A model generated the notes under the pieces. It ran no database searches. It saw only the letters and a program-made list of their open reading frames with translations, and was not told the DNA's origin. A DNA stretch of 64,000 nucleotides. Origin: Roseiarcus sp963794155. Lineage in GTDB: Bacteria; Pseudomonadota; Alphaproteobacteria; Rhizobiales; Beijerinckiaceae. Numbering within the stretch: position 1 is the stretch's first letter; every line of letters starts with the position of its first letter. A program made the translations under genes and the position numbers. The DNA is taken from positions 434,001 to 498,000 of the forward strand of contig CAWCCX010000013.1 in the NCBI GenBank assembly GCA_963794155.1, read 5' to 3'. Positions 61,454-64,000 of the stretch are shown here, in pieces.

Positions 61454-61936
61454 ATGAAACGTGAGCAACTTGTCGAGAAGATTCTCGACATCAAGCGGGA
61501 AAAAGGGTGGAGCTGGAAATTCGTCGCCGACGAGATCGGCGGCATGTCGCCGATTCTGGTGGTTGGCGCGCTGCTCGGCCAGATGAAGCTGCCGAAGCTG
61601 CTCGCCGAGAAGGCTGCGAGCCTGTTCGGGCTGTCCGAGGCTGAAAAGCGGATGCTCAATGAAGTTCCGACGCGAGGCAGCGCGATGCCGCCGGCCGACC
61701 CGCTCATCTACCGCCTGTACGAGCTGGTGATGGTGAACGGTCCGGCGCTGAAGGCGCTGATCGAGGAGGAATTCGGCGACGGCATCATGTCGGCGATCGA
61801 TTTCGACCTTCATTTCGACCGCCTCGCCAATCCCAAGGGAGACCGGGTGCAGCTCGTGATGAGCGGCAAATTCCTGCCCTACAAATATTACGGCGCCGAA
61901 CAAGGGATTCCGGAGTACGGGTTCAAGGAGGAGTGA
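61454..61936 (+). CDS. cynS: Cyanase (cyanate hydratase)
   Basis: Converts cyanate and bicarbonate to ammonia and CO2. The 160-residue protein has the N-terminal helical DNA-binding-like fold and the C-terminal catalytic domain with Arg and Glu in IYRLYE, and Ser in DGIMSAIDF, the three catalytic residues; KGDRVQLVMSGKFLPYK near the end is also typical. ATG 61454 matches family length; the open frame before it is not homologous. No cyanate transporter (cynX, cynABD) is near, so it may serve internally formed cyanate from carbamoyl phosphate. Confidence 0.94.
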   Translation: MKREQLVEKILDIKREKGWSWKFVADEIGGMSPILVVGALLGQMKLPKLLAEKAASLFGLSEAEKRMLNEVPTRGSAMPPADPLIYRLYELVMVNGPALKALIEEEFGDGIMSAIDFDLHFDRLANPKGDRVQLVMSGKFLPYKYYGAEQGIPEYGFKEE

Positions 61937-62127
61937 TCGACGGGCGCCGCATGGCGCGGATTTCCTACGGAACTCCTGAGCGAGACGGGAGTTCTTTGCC
62001 CGAGCAGGGGGAGATTGAAGCGCTTCCATCTGCGGCCTGCGATATGGTTCTGCAGCATGTCGCAGATGTCTGGCTCCGCCGACGGAAAGCTTCCATGTCC
62101 CACGGCGACCGAACGCGGAGCGGAGAC

Positions 62128-62367
62128 ATGCGAGCAACCGACAAGGAGAGGGAATGGGGCGCCAAGGCGAGCCGGTACATCAAGGCTGAATTGAAGCGAG
62201 CCAATGTCGGCTACAAGGAACTGGCGCGGCGGCTGAACAACCACGGATTTAACGAATCAGAAACGTCGATAACCGGCAAGCTCGCGCGCCGGTCGTTCGC
62301 CGCCTCATTTTTCCTCGCCTGCCTCGCGGTTTTGGAACGAGGCGAGCTGAGGCTCGAGGACCTTTGA
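62128..62367 (+). CDS. DUF6471 family protein
   Basis: A 79-residue protein: EREWGAKASRYIKAELKRAN, VGYKELARRLNNHGFNESET, SITGKLARRSFAASFFLACL. The helix-turn-helix look of KELARRLNNHG and NxTGKLARR is the DUF6471 pattern, shared with small DNA-binding-like proteins found often in Rhizobiales. ATG 62128 (MRATDKERE) is used; ATG 62095 would add 11 residues. It follows cynS by 191 bases. Confidence 0.82.
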   Translation: MRATDKEREWGAKASRYIKAELKRANVGYKELARRLNNHGFNESETSITGKLARRSFAASFFLACLAVLERGELRLEDL

Positions 62368-62614
62368 ACCTCGCGCCCTCAATGTTGGTCTTTCGACCGA
62401 GAAGGCCCAGGACGCGGCTTGGACGCTACGGGCTCAGTTGTTATGAGGAGCACGCCCGTCGCGTCGTTGCGAACCGGGAAGAAACGCGGTTAGCTGGCGC
62501 CGGCGCTCGCCGGATGCAGCGCCCAAGGGAACGTCGGGCGCGGCCCCCGTTCGACTTCGGCCGCCGGTCCGCATATGCCCGTCTGCGGACGTCCCCGCGG
62601 AGCGCAAAATATCC
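62368..62614. other. Intergenic region before the exonuclease
   Basis: About 245 bases. I see no gene here on either strand and no clear promoter boxes. The exonuclease frame is open for some codons before TTG 62615 but has no earlier start codon. Confidence 0.4.
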
Positions 62615-63656
62615 TTGGACCTCATCGTTTCAACCGACCGCGGGCTTTATTGCGCGGCCGGCGATTTTTACATCGATCCCTGGCGACCGGTTGAGCGCGC
62701 GGTCATCACCCACGCCCATTCCGACCATGCACGTTCCGGCTCGGAGACTTATGTCTGCCATCGCGAGACGGCCCCGATCCTTCGCAAGCGCCTCGGCGAC
62801 GTCACGATCGAGGCCGTGACTTACGGCCAGATTCTGACGCGGAACGGCGTCGAGCTTTCGTTCCATCCGGCTGGTCATGTGCTCGGCTCGGCGCAGATTC
62901 GCGTGGCCTTGAACGGCGAGACGTGGGTCGCCTCCGGCGACTATAAGCTCGAGAGCGACGGCGTTTCGCCCGCCTTCGAGCCGCTCCGCTGCCACGCCTT
63001 CATCACCGAGTTCGACGTTCGGCCTGCCGATCTACCGCTGGCGCCCGCAAGCGGAGATTTTCGCCGCGATCGACCTCTGGCGGCGCGAGAACATCGCCGC
63101 CGGACGCGCGAGCATCGTGTTCGCCTATTCGCTCGGCAAGGCGCAACGGGTGCTCGCGCATGTCGACCCAGGTCTCGGCCCGATTGTCTGTCACGGCGCA
63201 ATAGAGGCGATCAACGCGCTCTATCGCGCGGCGGGAGTCCTCCTGCCGCCGACCCGTCTCGCAACGGGCCCCCGGACTGCGATCCGGGGCGAGAACAAGC
63301 GCGATTTCTCCCGCGCGCTCATTCTTGCTCCGCCCTCGGCCGCCGCGAGCCCCTGGCTCAAACGCTTCGGGGACTATTCCGATGCAATGGCGAGCGGCTG
63401 GATGCAGGTGCGCGGCAATCGCCGTCGGCGCGGGCTCGACCGCGGCTTTGCGCTCTCCGACCACGCCGACTGGCCGGGCCTCATCGCGGCCATCGACGCG
63501 ACAGGCGCAGAGCGCATTCTCGTAACCCACGGCTCATCGGGAGCGTTGACGCGATACCTTCGCGAGAAGGGCCTCGACGCGCAACCGCTCAAGACGGCTT
63601 ATGGCGACGAAGAGGACGCAGGCGAGGGTGGCGGGGCGCCGGAGGGCGAAGCGTGA
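62615..63656 (+). pseudogene. Ligase-associated DNA exonuclease (metallo-beta-lactamase fold), frameshifted at 63011
   Basis: The family enzyme (beta-CASP type MBL nuclease) processes DNA ends with the neighbouring ATP ligase. First part from TTG 62615: VSTDRGLYCAAGDFYIDPWR, the metal-binding HAHSDHA, PAGHVLGSAQI and FEPLRCHAFITE. Then the frame breaks: the family motif ESTFGLPIYRW needs GAG TCG ACG TTC, but the sequence has GAG TTC GAC G, one T too many at 63011-63012. From there the next frame continues perfectly: LPIYRWRPQAEIFAAIDLWR, VFAYSLGKAQRVLAHV, GFALSDHADWPGL, ILVTHGSSGAL, to TGA 63654-63656. Total would be about 346 residues. Error or real frameshift cannot be told. Confidence 0.88.
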
Positions 63657-64000
63657 AAGCTTTCGCTGCGCTCTACCGGCGGCTCGATTCCGGGACCTCG
63701 ACCCGCGCCAAGCAGGCGGCGATGGTGGAGTTTTTCGCCGCGGCCAAAGCCGATCCCATGCAATGGGCGAGCGCGGCCTGGACCGTCTATTTCCTTGCCG
63801 GCGGCAAGCCGCGCCAGACCGCGCCGACCCGCCTTCTTTGGCGCCTCGCGGTCGAAGGCTCAGGCTATCCGGACTGGCTATGCGCGGAGTGCTATGGCGC
63901 GGTCGGCGATCTCGCCGAGATGCTATCGCTGCTTCTGCCCGAGGGCGCGGCCGGCGAAGAGGTTTCGCTCGACGTCTGGATGCGGGATCGATTGCTGCCG
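63653..64000 (+). CDS. ATP-dependent DNA ligase, N-terminal part (cut by window end)
   Basis: Starts at GTG 63653, overlapping the exonuclease stop by four bases (GTGA). The 116 visible residues read MKAFAALYRRLDSGTSTRAK, VYFLAGGKPRQTAPTRLLWR and WLCAECYGAVGDLAEMLSLL: the N-terminal DNA-binding domain of the cisATL/LigB-like ATP ligases found with an MBL exonuclease. The nucleotidyltransferase domain with the lysine lies beyond the window. In relatives the next genes encode an Lhr-type helicase and a phosphoesterase. Confidence 0.92.
   Translation, partial: MKAFAALYRRLDSGTSTRAKQAAMVEFFAAAKADPMQWASAAWTVYFLAGGKPRQTAPTRLLWRLAVEGSGYPDWLCAECYGAVGDLAEMLSLLLPEGAAGEEVSLDVWMRDRLLP

Noticed and set aside
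1..64000. Prophage, integrative element or insertion sequence
   Set aside because: No integrase, transposase, phage structural genes, tRNA-associated attachment repeats or clear GC shift were seen; only short dispersed palindromes occur.

Overview
The window is GC-rich DNA (roughly 65 percent by eye), densely packed with genes on both strands. It looks like the chromosome of an alphaproteobacterium of the order Hyphomicrobiales (Rhizobiales), possibly near Beijerinckiaceae or Methylocystaceae. This rests on gene content (ctaA of the long type, DUF6481, DUF6471, DUF4239, DUF1269 and DUF2189 proteins, tandem USP, hom near recJ, ligase-associated exonuclease plus ATP ligase) and on dispersed palindromes starting CGTCATTGCGA. 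I see no rRNA, tRNA, transposase, phage, integrase or CRISPR. Species cannot be named from the sequence.

Layout. 1-2.8 kb: tail of a DUF4239 membrane protein, a (frameshifted) pterin dehydratase, an SDR oxidoreductase and polyphosphate kinase 2. 2.9-8.2 kb: a translationally coupled Na/Pi cotransporter and P-type ATPase operon, then a TetR regulator divergent from a peroxiredoxin, with two perfect 16-bp palindromes between them. 8.8-14.8 kb: PRC-barrel protein, broken phosphotransferase, nitronate monooxygenase, sterol desaturase, a PEP-CTERM protein and an 8-oxoguanine deaminase-like amidohydrolase. 15-19.5 kb: an NMT1-type ABC importer whose binding protein is separated from its ATPase and permease by two opposite genes. 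19.5-30.3 kb: methyltransferase, membrane proteins, TolC/NodT lipoprotein, moeA-moaC, glycosyltransferase, MFS exporter, recO. 30.3-35.4 kb: Mo-cofactor oxidoreductase with cytochrome b, then fasciclin protein with an ECF sigma/anti-sigma pair, an arrangement that recalls mycobacterial SigK-RskA-MPT70/83. 35.5-44.6 kb: outer-membrane protein, flavodoxin-fold reductase, two inverted MFS_3 paralogues around a frameshifted universal stress protein, sugar/methyl transferases, another DUF4239 protein, a small cytochrome c. 44.7-54.2 kb: ABC exporter, then heme/oxidase genes (ctaB, a 38-residue membrane ORF, DUF420, a divergent heme-copper-oxidase-like protein; ctaA further on), with a tandem DUF1036 duplication and a 21/22-bp direct-repeat array between. 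54.4-64 kb: DUF6481, hom, a transporter-VOC fusion, DUF4239, recJ, DUF2939, cyanase, DUF6471, and the ligase-associated exonuclease (frameshifted) with the start of ATP-dependent DNA ligase.

Most notable: a heme-copper-oxidase-like protein that keeps the helix X H-Y-H pair and the helix II and VI histidines but appears to carry Q-H instead of H-H in helix VII, next to ctaB and DUF420; the fasciclin/ECF/anti-sigma unit; a DMT-VOC fusion that retains an internal ribosome binding site; and three genes each broken by what looks like one extra base, at least one of them inside what would otherwise be a GANTC methylation site.
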